13,762 nucleotides of DNA from JBFMDU01 sp034431935 (GCA_034431935.1 DAOUCU010000013.1:1-13762), one strand, 5' to 3'; shown: positions 1 to 5,997, counted from the stretch's first letter. The notes: generated by a model from the letters alone, not told the origin. Translations and numbers: made by a program.

Positions 1-40
1 AGTCAAAAGGTAGGGGGTTCGAATCCCCCCGGCTCCACCA
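1..40 (+). tRNA. tRNA 3' part (isotype not determinable)
   Basis: The window opens inside a tRNA. A T-stem GGGGG (13-17), T-loop TTCGAAT (18-24) and CCCCC (25-29) are followed by the 3' acceptor strand CGGCTCC (30-36), discriminator A37 and an encoded CCA (38-40). The 5' acceptor strand should therefore be GGAGCCG. The anticodon lies upstream of the window, so the amino acid cannot be assigned. Such tRNA 3' ends are common integration sites, which fits the transposase remnant just downstream. Confidence 0.9.
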
Positions 41-51
41 GGGGTTACCAT

Positions 52-78
52 AGGTAGAACCTCTACCTTCTCGTTTTT
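52..78 (+). terminator. Weak terminator-like hairpin after the tRNA
   Basis: AGGTAG (52-57) can pair with CTACCT (63-68) around a 5-nt loop, followed after a short gap by TTTTT (74-78). It sits 12 bases after the tRNA CCA and could end the tRNA transcript. The stem is only 6 bp and the T-run is not directly adjacent, so the call is tentative. Confidence 0.4.
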
Positions 79-150
79 ATCCCCTTTCCCTCCCAGTGGC
101 AGCGGCAGCCGGTAAATACGGTTACCTTCTGTCCGTTTACCCTGTGTGAT

Positions 151-444
151 TCACAGAGATTGTTTCAATATCCGTAGTTCAACATCTTTGCCGCAGTCGG
201 ATACATGGAGGACTCCTTTTACGGCATTATAGAGTTCCTCCACTTCATCACATAAAGGAGTCTGCGGGCTCAGATCCGCTACCCTGTCCATTGGTGTCTT
301 ACCGAGTGAGCCATGGATCCGGCCCCGGTTGCAACAATGCTGATACTCAGCTAGGCAGAACTCTCCGCTCCTGCTCCGTGAAGATTTTCCTGTTCGGAGA
401 ATTACGAGGCCTGCGGCTTTTACCAGCAAGGCCGTCTGTTCCAA
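151..444 (-). pseudogene. Decayed transposase/integrase C-terminal fragment
   Basis: The translation contains NRGRIHGSLGKTPMDR, which resembles the conserved end of rve/DDE-type integrase cores (IS3/IS481-like), where a tyrosine/asparagine-rich stretch leads into RxHxSLGxxTP. The frame is open back to a stop at 472-474 and the only start available at its head is TTG (444-442), with no ribosome binding site seen. Just upstream of that, in frame, is GPTIIS, reminiscent of the segment before the second catalytic Asp, but the Asp-Asn-Gly that should follow is missing and the next residues are not recognisable. No catalytic triad is intact and an N-terminal half is absent. I read it as the remnant of an insertion sequence near the tRNA. 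The family assignment rests on one motif. Confidence 0.5.
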
Positions 445-742
445 ATTACTGATAATGGTGGGGCCATTTTCTCAAAGTCGGCGGGGATATTCCGCATCTA
501 TGGCATGTGACGCCCAGATTCCCTGAAGGCTTGTGGTGTTTAATCCTTTTTGGCCAAATGTATGTTTACTGATCTATAACACCATTCTGATTGAAATGAT
601 GTCTATGAGTCACACAACTAATATCCCACGAACACAATGTGGCCTATGGAGAACCGCCACCGTCCTTCCTGTTTTGTTGCCATTATCAATCTCCTTAAGC
701 TAAATATCGCCGGGGTCACGGGGGCAACATCTTATAGCCAAC
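445..742. other. Intergenic stretch without a recognised gene
   Basis: About 300 bases between the transposase remnant and the stop of the minus-strand hsp20. I see no tRNA, no clear promoter and no strong terminator for hsp20. It contains one very short ORF with a good ribosome binding site (618-683, listed separately). The stretch looks like degraded DNA at the edge of a former insertion. Confidence 0.4.
618..683 (-). CDS. Tiny ORF (21 aa) downstream of hsp20, possibly a truncated gene
   Basis: ATG at 683-681 is preceded by AAGGAG (696-691) at a 7-base distance, an excellent ribosome binding site. The ORF encodes MATKQEGRWRFSIGHIVFVG plus a final Y and stops at TAG (620-618). It starts 59 bases after the minus-strand hsp20 stop, so it could be on the same transcript. 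The hydrophobic end (IGHIVFVGY) looks like the beginning of a membrane segment, so this may be the 5' stub of a membrane protein whose remainder was lost, rather than a real micropeptide. I do not recognise a family. Confidence 0.25.
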   Translation of the reverse strand: MATKQEGRWRFSIGHIVFVGY

Positions 743-1210
743 TTATTTTGCCCTGACAGTAATTTTCTTGGGTTTCGCTTCTTCAGCCTTAGGAATGGTC
801 ACCGTCAGTATTCCGTTCTCGACGGCGGCATCAATCCTGCTGGCATCAATCACAGATGGCAGAGTCACGGTACGGGCCACGTCACCATAGCCGAGCTCGT
901 TGACCAACCAACGGTAGTTTTTGGCTTCCCCCTGCTCTGCCTCGCTGGGGACGTGTGCCTGTATCGTGATAGTACCTTGGTCAGCATTGATATCCACGTC
1001 CTCAGCCCTGACGCCGGGCAGATACGCTTTAACAATGTAATCACCGTTCCTCTCGTAGAGGTCGATGGGCATGCTTCTGGCGCCGGTCACCTCACGGACG
1101 CCTGTCTGGTCACGTCGAACGAAGCTCTGGTCAAGGAGCCTGTCCATCGCCTGCCTTAGTGTTACCAGGTCGGTATAGGGGTCCCATCTGTGCATTACCA
1201 TTTTGTCCAT
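743..1210 (-). CDS. Small heat-shock protein, Hsp20/alpha-crystallin family
   Basis: 155-aa ATP-independent holdase that binds unfolding proteins as oligomers and hands them to ClpB/DnaK systems. The start ATG (1210-1208) is preceded by AAGGAGGTGA, a near-perfect ribosome binding site. The N-terminus carries the RWDPYTDLVTLRQAMDRL segment common in bacterial Hsp20s. The alpha-crystallin domain spans about residues 45-145, with the PGVRAEDVDI strand region and the conserved VENGILTVTIPK signature near the end. The C-terminus KITVRAK contains an I-x-V motif for oligomer contacts. It is similar along its length to the Hsp20 encoded at 5524-5997, including the PKAEEAKPK tail, so the two are paralogues. 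It lies downstream of an HspR-like gene on the same strand, separated by a leader that contains a terminator-like hairpin. Confidence 0.95.
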   Translation of the reverse strand: MDKMVMHRWDPYTDLVTLRQAMDRLLDQSFVRRDQTGVREVTGARSMPIDLYERNGDYIVKAYLPGVRAEDVDINADQGTITIQAHVPSEAEQGEAKNYRWLVNELGYGDVARTVTLPSVIDASRIDAAVENGILTVTIPKAEEAKPKKITVRAK

Positions 1211-1275
1211 TCACCTCCTTGTTTACTTCTTTCCTTACTGCTTAGTGAGCCTCCCGTGACCTCAGCGATATAAAA

Positions 1276-1306
1276 GGGGCTCACCGAATCTTCTTCGACG
1301 AGCCCC
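1276..1306 (-). terminator. Terminator-like hairpin in the leader of the minus-strand hsp20
   Basis: On the minus strand GGGGCTC (1306-1300) pairs perfectly with GAGCCCC (1282-1276). Inside, CGAA (1297-1294 complement) pairs with TTCG around a 5-base loop after a symmetric 2x2 internal loop, and the outer stem is followed directly by TTTTATAT (1275-1268). This is a good intrinsic terminator pointing at hsp20 from the upstream HspR-like gene. It would either end the hspR-like transcript or act as an attenuator, because part of its stem is also complementary to an upstream strand (see the leader feature). Confidence 0.6.
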
Positions 1307-1368
1307 GGATGCCACCTTACTAGTATTTGTTTCGTAACTTCTGCAAAACCCAGAGAGCATCCGGGCTC
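1300..1368 (-). promoter_or_regulatory. Alternative (anti-terminator-like) long stem in the hsp20 leader
   Basis: In the minus-strand RNA, GAGCCCGGATGC (1368-1357) is complementary to GCATCCGGGGCTC (1312-1300): 12 base pairs with one bulged base and a 44-base loop. The 3' half of this stem is the same GGGGCTC that forms the 5' half of the terminator hairpin at 1276-1306, so the two structures exclude each other. That three-strand layout is typical of transcription attenuators and riboswitch expression platforms. The segment AAGGTGGCATCC inside the loop side recalls the T-box sequence, but no T-box stem I or matching antiterminator bulge was found. Function is inferred. Confidence 0.45.
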
Positions 1369-1441
1369 CGCAAAAGCCACTCCGTAGCCAGCTAAGTCAG
1401 ATTTTCAAGACTTCCCCTCTGCGTTCTATTTTCCATATCCG

Positions 1442-1729
1442 TCACACTGCCTCACCTCTTCTCATGGCCAGAATTGCCTTCACGCCTTCCAGATTAATAC
1501 CTTGGTCTTCAAGCCTGGCTATCTCTCTAATAAGCTCAATCTCAGAGTCGCAGTACAGCCGCTGTCCTCCCTCGGTTCTGGCCGGCTCAAGCAGACCATT
1601 CTCCTCAAATCTCCTGATACGATGAGCCTCAACACCCGTGAGTCTGACAGCCACCCCCATTGTATATTTGCTTATTTGATTCTCAGCAGGCTGTACCCGT
1701 TCCTTCTTACCTCCGGACATAGCCGCCAT
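1442..1729 (-). CDS. HspR-like MerR-family heat-shock regulator (paralogue 1)
   Basis: 95-aa DNA-binding protein. After a 20-residue polar N-terminus it has a MerR-type winged helix-turn-helix: TMGVAVRLTGVEAHRIRRFE, then ENGLLEPARTEGGQRLY (wing) and SEIELIREIARLEDQGINLE, which closely follows HspR organisation including the final GVKAIL segment. There is no effector-binding domain, consistent with HspR rather than metal or drug sensors. HspR proteins repress chaperone operons and usually need DnaK as co-repressor; that is family knowledge. ATG at 1729 is preceded by AGGAGG at 8 bases. It is transcribed from a perfect consensus promoter at 1818-1790, divergent from a second HspR-like gene, and hsp20 lies 231 bases downstream on the same strand. 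Confidence 0.85.
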   Translation of the reverse strand: MAAMSGGKKERVQPAENQISKYTMGVAVRLTGVEAHRIRRFEENGLLEPARTEGGQRLYCDSEIELIREIARLEDQGINLEGVKAILAMRRGEAV

Positions 1730-1789
1730 TGAATGCTCCTCCTGTAGCGGAGACCATATAACTATCCGGCTACATATAATTCAGGACTC

Positions 1790-1818
1790 ATTATAGCAAC
1801 GATGTAACTACTTGTCAA
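1790..1818 (-). promoter_or_regulatory. Consensus sigma-70/A promoter for the minus-strand hspR-like gene
   Basis: On the minus strand TTGACA (1818-1813) is followed by a 17-base spacer and TATAAT (1795-1790): a perfect match to the housekeeping promoter at ideal spacing. Predicted start of transcription is near 1783, about 54 bases before the ATG. The -35 box overlaps CTTGTCAAG (1811-1819), part of an inverted repeat, so repressor binding there would block it. Confidence 0.8.
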
Positions 1819-1874
1819 GACTTCTTACAAGGTACTGTATCGTTATTGAAGTATTGTGTAACCTATATTACTTC
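1803..1874. promoter_or_regulatory. Candidate operator region between divergent hspR-like genes
   Basis: Several symmetric elements fill the space between the two promoters. CTTGT (1811-1815) and ACAAG (1827-1831) form an inverted repeat with 11 bases between; TGTAA (1803-1807) and TTACA (1825-1829) form a second overlapping one; GAAGTA (1848-1853) and TACTTC (1869-1874) form a third with 15 bases between. TGTAAC occurs twice (1803-1808, 1857-1862) and ACTTC/GAAGT three times. None matches the published HAIR element (CTTGAGT-N7-ACTCAAG) exactly, although the CTTG...CAAG ends are shared. Binding by the flanking HspR-like proteins is an inference. Confidence 0.45.
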
Positions 1875-1889
1875 TAATGCGGATATGTA

Positions 1890-1918
1890 TTGACATAGCT
1901 CATATCAGCAGTTATAAT
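1890..1918 (+). promoter_or_regulatory. Consensus sigma-70/A promoter of the hspR-clpB-lon operon
   Basis: TTGACA (1890-1895), a 17-base spacer (1896-1912) and TATAAT (1913-1918) match the housekeeping promoter perfectly. Transcription should begin near 1925, only about three bases before the ATG at 1928. Because no other convincing promoter appears before lon, this one probably drives the whole chaperone operon. It also shows that the in-frame ATG at 1877, upstream of the -35 box, is not the start used from this promoter. Confidence 0.8.
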
Positions 1919-1927
1919 ATTCATACG

Positions 1928-2314
1928 ATGGACAGTGCTCAAACCGAAAAACCAATGAGAGATAGTCAGGTTATGGAAAGCACGCTTGGAGTTTACGTAA
2001 TGCAGGTAGCTTCAATGCTTACCGGAATGCATCCGCAGACTTTGCGCAAATACGAGCGCGCCGGCTTCTTAGCTCCATCGCGCCGCTACATGCTGCGTAT
2101 GTATTCGGACGAGGATATTGCCCGTCTCAAGATGATAAAGCACCTCGTCGATGACGTGGGGCTCAACTTGTCCGGCGTAGAGCTGGCGCTCAAGCTACGG
2201 AAGAAAGTGCTCGATATGAAAGAGGAAATTGGCTCCGCTGGAATGAGCCGACGATTGGAAGAGCGACTGAATTCTTTGCTTAACGACATGCTTGATATGC
2301 TCGGCAACTATTGA
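1928..2314 (+). CDS. hspR: HspR-like MerR-family heat-shock regulator (paralogue 2)
   Basis: 128-aa regulator from the ATG at 1928 (the frame is open from an ATG at 1877, but that lies upstream of the promoter). After about 20 polar residues comes the HspR hallmark VYVMQVASMLTGMHPQTLRK, then YERAGFLAP, a wing and a helix ending in VGLNLSGVELAL; the MHPQTLRxYE motif is strongly HspR-like, closer to canonical HspR than its divergent neighbour. The C-terminal 45 residues are helical and charged, without an effector domain. No ribosome binding site precedes the candidate starts at 1928, 1955 or 1973, and the predicted transcription start is about 1925, so translation may be nearly leaderless. HspR proteins autoregulate and repress the chaperone genes behind them, and clpB follows after 107 bases. 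Confidence 0.88.
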   Translation: MDSAQTEKPMRDSQVMESTLGVYVMQVASMLTGMHPQTLRKYERAGFLAPSRRYMLRMYSDEDIARLKMIKHLVDDVGLNLSGVELALKLRKKVLDMKEEIGSAGMSRRLEERLNSLLNDMLDMLGNY

Positions 2315-2421
2315 CCTGCAGTATTAGCGCTCGAGGTGATGCGTCAACGTGAAGACTGAATGGATGCAACCGGTGATGACCAGATAGTGAAGCTTGTGAA
2401 TGACCAAAGGAGTGACAGTAT

Positions 2422-5022
2422 ATGAATATAAATAGATTTACCGAAAAAGGCCAGGAGGCAATTCTAGCCGCCCAGAGGCTGGCGGAGGAGAGAAAACATA
2501 CCCAGCTTGAGCCAGAGCATTTACTTATGGCCCTAATTAGCCAGGAGGGCGGCGTGGTGCCTCAGGTCTTGGGCAAGATGGGCGTGGACAGTCGAGAGGT
2601 GAAGCCCCAGCTTGAGAGTGAGCTGGAAAGAATGCCCAAAGCCTATGGCCAGATCCAGATCTACCTCTCGCCGCGCCTGAAGCAGGTCCTGGACGACGCA
2701 GAGAAAGAGGCCAGCAATTTTAAAGACGAGTATATCGGCACCGAGCATTTGCTTCTGGCTATCGTTGACAAGGATACCGGCGCCGCCGCCCGTATCCTGA
2801 AAGGGCACGGCATCACCAAAGACCGCATCTACCAGGTGCTTACCTCTATACGGGGCAGCCAGCGCATTACTGATCCCAATCCCGAAGGCAAATACCAGGC
2901 GCTGGAGAAATACGGGCGCGACCTTACCGAGATTGCGCGCCGCGGCAAGCTCGACCCGGTAATCGGGCGAGACGAGGAGATAAGGCGGGTGATTCAGATA
3001 CTTTCCCGGCGCACCAAGAACAACCCCGTGCTTATCGGTGAACCGGGAGTGGGCAAGACGGCGATTGCTGAAGGTCTGGCACAGCGCATCGTCCGCGGCG
3101 ACGTGCCCGAAGGGCTGAAGAACAAGCGCATCGTGGCGTTGGACCTAGGGTCGCTTGTTGCCGGTAGCAAGTACCGCGGCGAATTTGAAGAGAGGCTGAA
3201 GGCTGTTTTAAAGGAAATCCAGCAGTCACAGGGTGAGATAATCCTGTTTATTGACGAGCTCCATACGTTGGTTGGAGCCGGTGCCGCTGAAGGCGCCATG
3301 GATGCCTCCAATATGCTTAAGCCGATGCTCGCCCGTGGTGAGCTTCACTGCATCGGCGCGACCACACTCAACGAGTACCGTAAACACATCGAAAAGGACG
3401 CGGCGTTGGAGAGACGCTTCCAGCCAGTGATAGTCAGCGAGCCCTCCGTGGAGGATACCATTTCTATCCTGCGCGGCCTGAGGGAACGCTACGAGGTACA
3501 CCACGGCGTGCGCATCAAAGACGCGGCGCTGGTGGCCGCCGCGGTGCTGTCGCACCGCTATATCAGCGACCGCTTCCTGCCCGACAAGGCCATAGACCTG
3601 GTTGATGAGGCTGCCGCAAGGCTGCGCACGGAGATAGATAGCGTCCCTACAGAGCTCGATGAAATCCAGCGGCGAATCATGCAACTTGAGATTGAGCGTG
3701 AAGCCCTGAAGAAGGAAAAAGATGTCGCTTCCAAGCAACGCCTATCCAGTATGGAGAAGGAGCTGGCCAATTTGAAGGAGAAGGCCACCAAGCTCAAGGC
3801 CCAGTGGGAGCAGGAGAAAAACGTGATACAGGAGCTGCGCCAGCTCAAAGAGAGGCGCGGGCAAACGCTACACGACATTGAGCGGGCGGAGCGACTCGGC
3901 AACCTGGAGCAGGTGGCCCAGCTCAAGTACGGGGCCCTTGTGGAGCTGGACAAGCAGGTCAAAGACAGGGAAAAGCAGCTTACAGCTAAGAAAGGTCAGC
4001 AGTTGCTTAAAGAAGAGGTGGACGAGGAGGATATCGCCGAGGTAGTGAGCCGTTGGACCGGAGTCCCGGTAAGCCGTCTCATGGAAGGTGAGATTCAAAA
4101 GCTTCTGCACATGGAAGAACGTTTGCACAGGCGCGTTGTGGGACAGGACGACGCCATAAGAGCGGTAGCCAATGCCATACGCCGCGCCCGGGCCGGACTG
4201 CAGGATCCCAATCGTCCTCTGGGCAGTTTCATTTTTCTCGGCCCCACGGGGGTAGGCAAGACAGAGCTAGCGCGCGCCCTAGCCGAGTTCCTCTTCGATG
4301 ATGAACGCGCCATGGTGCGGCTGGATATGTCGGAGTACATGGAGAAGCATACCGTGTCCCGCCTTATCGGCGCTCCACCAGGTTATGTCGGTTATGAGGA
4401 GGGGGGACAGCTCACCGAGGCCGTCCGCCGCAAGCCATACACCGTAGTCTTACTGGACGAAATTGAGAAGGCTCATCCCGATGTCTTCAATACCCTTCTT
4501 CAGATACTTGACGACGGGCGTCTCACCGATGGTCACGGCCGGACGGTAGACTTCAAGAACACGGTACTTGTTATGACCAGCAACCTGGGCAGCCAGTGGA
4601 TTGCTGAGCTCGGACCCGGGCAGGAGAACGAGATCCGCAACCGCGTCATGGAGGCTCTAAAAGCCCAGTTCCGTCCCGAGTTTCTCAACCGGGTGGATGA
4701 GATAATCATTTTCCACCAGCTCGGCAGAGAGCAGATCAAACAGATTGTGGACCTACAGCTCGCTCAACTCAAGAAGCGGCTGGCGGATCGTCGCATCGAG
4801 GTTGAGCTTACCGAGGCGGCTAAAGAGCTCCTGGTGAAGGAAGGCTATGACCCTGCGTACGGAGCACGTCCATTGAAGCGGACCATCCAGCGGCTGGTCC
4901 TTGACCCGCTGGCGGTGAAGGTGCTCGCAGGAGAGTTTAAAGACGGAGATACTATTACGGTGGATGTCAGGGCGAACGACATCGTTTTTACAAAAAAGGG
5001 GGTAGCCGTGGCAACTGGCTAA
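2422..5022 (+). CDS. clpB: ATP-dependent chaperone ClpB (Hsp100 disaggregase)
   Basis: 866-aa hexameric AAA+ disaggregase that threads aggregated proteins through its pore, working with the DnaK/DnaJ system in the cytoplasm. The Clp N-domain occupies about residues 1-145 (two repeats). AAA-1 has Walker A GEPGVGKT (206-213) and Walker B with D278-E279. A long coiled-coil middle domain, rich in Glu, Lys and Arg, runs from about 400 to 525 and separates ClpB from ClpA and ClpC. AAA-2 has Walker A GPTGVGKT (607-614) and Walker B LLDE (677-680), followed by the ClpB-type C-terminal domain (GARPLKR). Length matches the family (about 850-870). The start has AAGGAG nine bases upstream. No ClpP-binding IGF/L loop was noted, consistent with a pure disaggregase. 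Confidence 0.98.
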   Translation: MNINRFTEKGQEAILAAQRLAEERKHTQLEPEHLLMALISQEGGVVPQVLGKMGVDSREVKPQLESELERMPKAYGQIQIYLSPRLKQVLDDAEKEASNFKDEYIGTEHLLLAIVDKDTGAAARILKGHGITKDRIYQVLTSIRGSQRITDPNPEGKYQALEKYGRDLTEIARRGKLDPVIGRDEEIRRVIQILSRRTKNNPVLIGEPGVGKTAIAEGLAQRIVRGDVPEGLKNKRIVALDLGSLVAGSKYRGEFEERLKAVLKEIQQSQGEIILFIDELHTLVGAGAAEGAMDASNMLKPMLARGELHCIGATTLNEYRKHIEKDAALERRFQPVIVSEPSVEDTISILRGLRERYEVHHGVRIKDAALVAAAVLSHRYISDRFLPDKAIDLVDEAAARLRTEIDSVPTELDEIQRRIMQLEIEREALKKEKDVASKQRLSSMEKELANLKEKATKLKAQWEQEKNVIQELRQLKERRGQTLHDIERAERLGNLEQVAQLKYGALVELDKQVKDREKQLTAKKGQQLLKEEVDEEDIAEVVSRWTGVPVSRLMEGEIQKLLHMEERLHRRVVGQDDAIRAVANAIRRARAGLQDPNRPLGSFIFLGPTGVGKTELARALAEFLFDDERAMVRLDMSEYMEKHTVSRLIGAPPGYVGYEEGGQLTEAVRRKPYTVVLLDEIEKAHPDVFNTLLQILDDGRLTDGHGRTVDFKNTVLVMTSNLGSQWIAELGPGQENEIRNRVMEALKAQFRPEFLNRVDEIIIFHQLGREQIKQIVDLQLAQLKKRLADRRIEVELTEAAKELLVKEGYDPAYGARPLKRTIQRLVLDPLAVKVLAGEFKDGDTITVDVRANDIVFTKKGVAVATG

Positions 5023-5033
5023 AGTGATGGCAT

Positions 5034-5288
5034 ATGAGCACGAGGATCTGCATGCTTCCGCAAATTGACGAGACGAGGCCAGAGGAGGCGGCCAACATAC
5101 TATGCAATATGTGTGGCGTCAGAGCTGTCGACATGGTGGAGGGGCCGCCAGACCTGTCTGTAGCCATTAAGGCACGTAATCAAGAGCCGCTAACCGAAGC
5201 GACCAATCAAGCACCGGCTTCAGTAGAATTCGCGACCGAGGACGTGCAACAATTACCGGTGCAAAGCAACGGAGGAATCCAACTATGA
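5034..5288 (+). CDS. Small hypothetical protein in the chaperone operon
   Basis: 84 aa from ATG 5034, or 78 aa from ATG 5052; the second start has the better ribosome binding site (GAGGA at 5042-5046, 5-base gap). The N-terminal half is moderately charged and has a single C-x2-C pair (C24, C27 in NMCG context); the C-terminal half is polar, rich in Gln, Glu, Ala and Pro, and probably disordered. No membrane segment. It begins 11 bases after clpB and its stop codon overlaps the next start (ATGA at 5285-5288), so the two are translationally coupled. I do not recognise a family. With one C-x2-C each half of a metal site could come from two copies or from the neighbouring zinc-ribbon protein, but this is speculation. 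Confidence 0.6.
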   Translation: MSTRICMLPQIDETRPEEAANILCNMCGVRAVDMVEGPPDLSVAIKARNQEPLTEATNQAPASVEFATEDVQQLPVQSNGGIQL

Positions 5289-5488
5289 AGCTGTGCGTAA
5301 AGAAAATCTATTGTCCCGGCTGCCAGAGGCTGGTCAGATGTCACGAGCAGCCGGTCAATGACATAACCAATATAGTCTGTTCGAGGTGTGGAAACCCCAT
5401 CTGGATAATAAAGGATGGCATAAACTGGCGGTACGCCGCCAAGAAAAGGATGAGCAAAGTCGGCTCCGGACAGGCCGAAGGGGCATAA
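5285..5488 (+). CDS. Small zinc-ribbon protein, unknown function
   Basis: 67 aa with C-x2-C (C10, C13) and a second C-x2-C (C32, C35) 18 residues later, a classic four-cysteine zinc ribbon (YCPGCQ ... CSRCGNP), then IWIIKDGINWRY and a basic tail. GGAGGA lies 10 bases before the ATG, and the start overlaps the preceding stop by four bases, giving coupled translation with the 84-aa ORF. Its last ten codons coincide with the left arm of a 26-bp inverted repeat that brackets the next gene. Zinc ribbons serve in nucleic-acid or protein binding and in redox sensing; within a chaperone operon a redox-sensitive or client-binding cofactor would be plausible, but nothing in the sequence proves it. Confidence 0.7.
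   Translation: MKLCVKKIYCPGCQRLVRCHEQPVNDITNIVCSRCGNPIWIIKDGINWRYAAKKRMSKVGSGQAEGA
5454..5479 (+). repeat. Left arm of 26-bp inverted repeat flanking hsp20
   Basis: Begins GCAAAGTCGG and ends CAGGCCGAA. It is the reverse complement of 6012-6037 except at one base (G5469 against T6022). In the sense RNA that position is a G-U pair, so all 26 positions can pair, and G5480-G5482 could extend the stem by three further G-U pairs with T6009-T6011. It overlaps the 3' end of the zinc-ribbon gene. Confidence 0.85.
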
Positions 5489-5523
5489 ACAATACAACAA
5501 AGACAAGAGAAGGAGGTATAGCT

Positions 5524-5997
5524 ATGGCTGATCTGATTCGATGGGAACCATTCCGCGAAATGATGACCTTAAGGGATGCCATGGACAGACTGTTCGAGGA
5601 CAGTTTTGTCCGTCCTTCCCGTATTTTCTGGCCTGAGCTCGGGAGGGGAGAGCTACCGATCGACATGTACCAGACCGCCAACGACGTGGTGGTAAAGGCT
5701 TCCATCCCGGGACTTAAGCCGGAAGAGGTTGATATCTCCATCACCGGAGATATGATCACCATCAAGGGCGAGCACAAAGAGGAGAAAGAGGCCAAGGAAC
5801 AGGACTATTTCTACAAGGAACGCCATTACGGAGCCTTCAGCCGCTCAATATCCGTCCCCGTCCCTGTAAAGACCGACAAGGCAGAGGCTACCTTTGAAAA
5901 CGGTGTCCTTACCCTCACCCTGCCCAAGGCCGAAGAGGCGAAGCCCAAGCAGATCAAAGTAAAAGCCAAGGCAGCAATTGAAGGTGCCAAAAAGTAG
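5524..5997 (+). CDS. Small heat-shock protein, Hsp20/alpha-crystallin family
   Basis: 157-aa holdase. The frame is open further upstream (from 5386), but ATG 5524 is chosen because AAGGAGG (5511-5517) lies just ahead and the protein then begins MADLIRWEPFREMMTLRDAM, the normal Hsp20 N-terminus. The alpha-crystallin domain spans about residues 42-145: LPIDMYQT, the IPGLKPEEVDI region, FSRSISVPVPV, and the signature FENGVLTLTLPK. The C-terminal tail has I-K-V, an oligomerisation motif, and a lysine-rich end. It is a close paralogue of the minus-strand Hsp20 at 743-1210. The whole gene, with its ribosome binding site, is enclosed by a 26-bp inverted repeat, unlike any other gene in the operon. 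Confidence 0.96.
   Translation: MADLIRWEPFREMMTLRDAMDRLFEDSFVRPSRIFWPELGRGELPIDMYQTANDVVVKASIPGLKPEEVDISITGDMITIKGEHKEEKEAKEQDYFYKERHYGAFSRSISVPVPVKTDKAEATFENGVLTLTLPKAEEAKPKQIKVKAKAAIEGAKK

Noticed and set aside
473..482. CAAAGTCGGC, matching ten bases of the inverted-repeat arm at 5455-5464
   Set aside because: Only ten bases match and the similarity stops abruptly; too short to call a third copy of the repeat.
1300..1369. A T-box riboswitch in the hsp20 leader, suggested by AGTAAGGTGGCATCC followed by CTCGTC and a terminator
   Set aside because: The strong alternative pairing uses a strand 44 bases away rather than the local T-box bulge, no stem I with specifier loop is visible, and hsp20 is not an aminoacylation or amino-acid gene. 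Kept only as a generic attenuator-like leader.
1195..1380. 61-codon minus-strand frame overlapping the hsp20 start
   Set aside because: It runs through the terminator hairpin, the long alternative stem and the hsp20 ribosome binding site, has no ribosome binding site of its own and no family likeness. Open frame by chance.
5386..5523. N-terminal extension of the plus-strand Hsp20 to the upstream ATG at 5386
   Set aside because: It would overlap the zinc-ribbon gene in another frame, and ATG 5524 has AAGGAGG ahead and gives the normal Hsp20 N-terminus.
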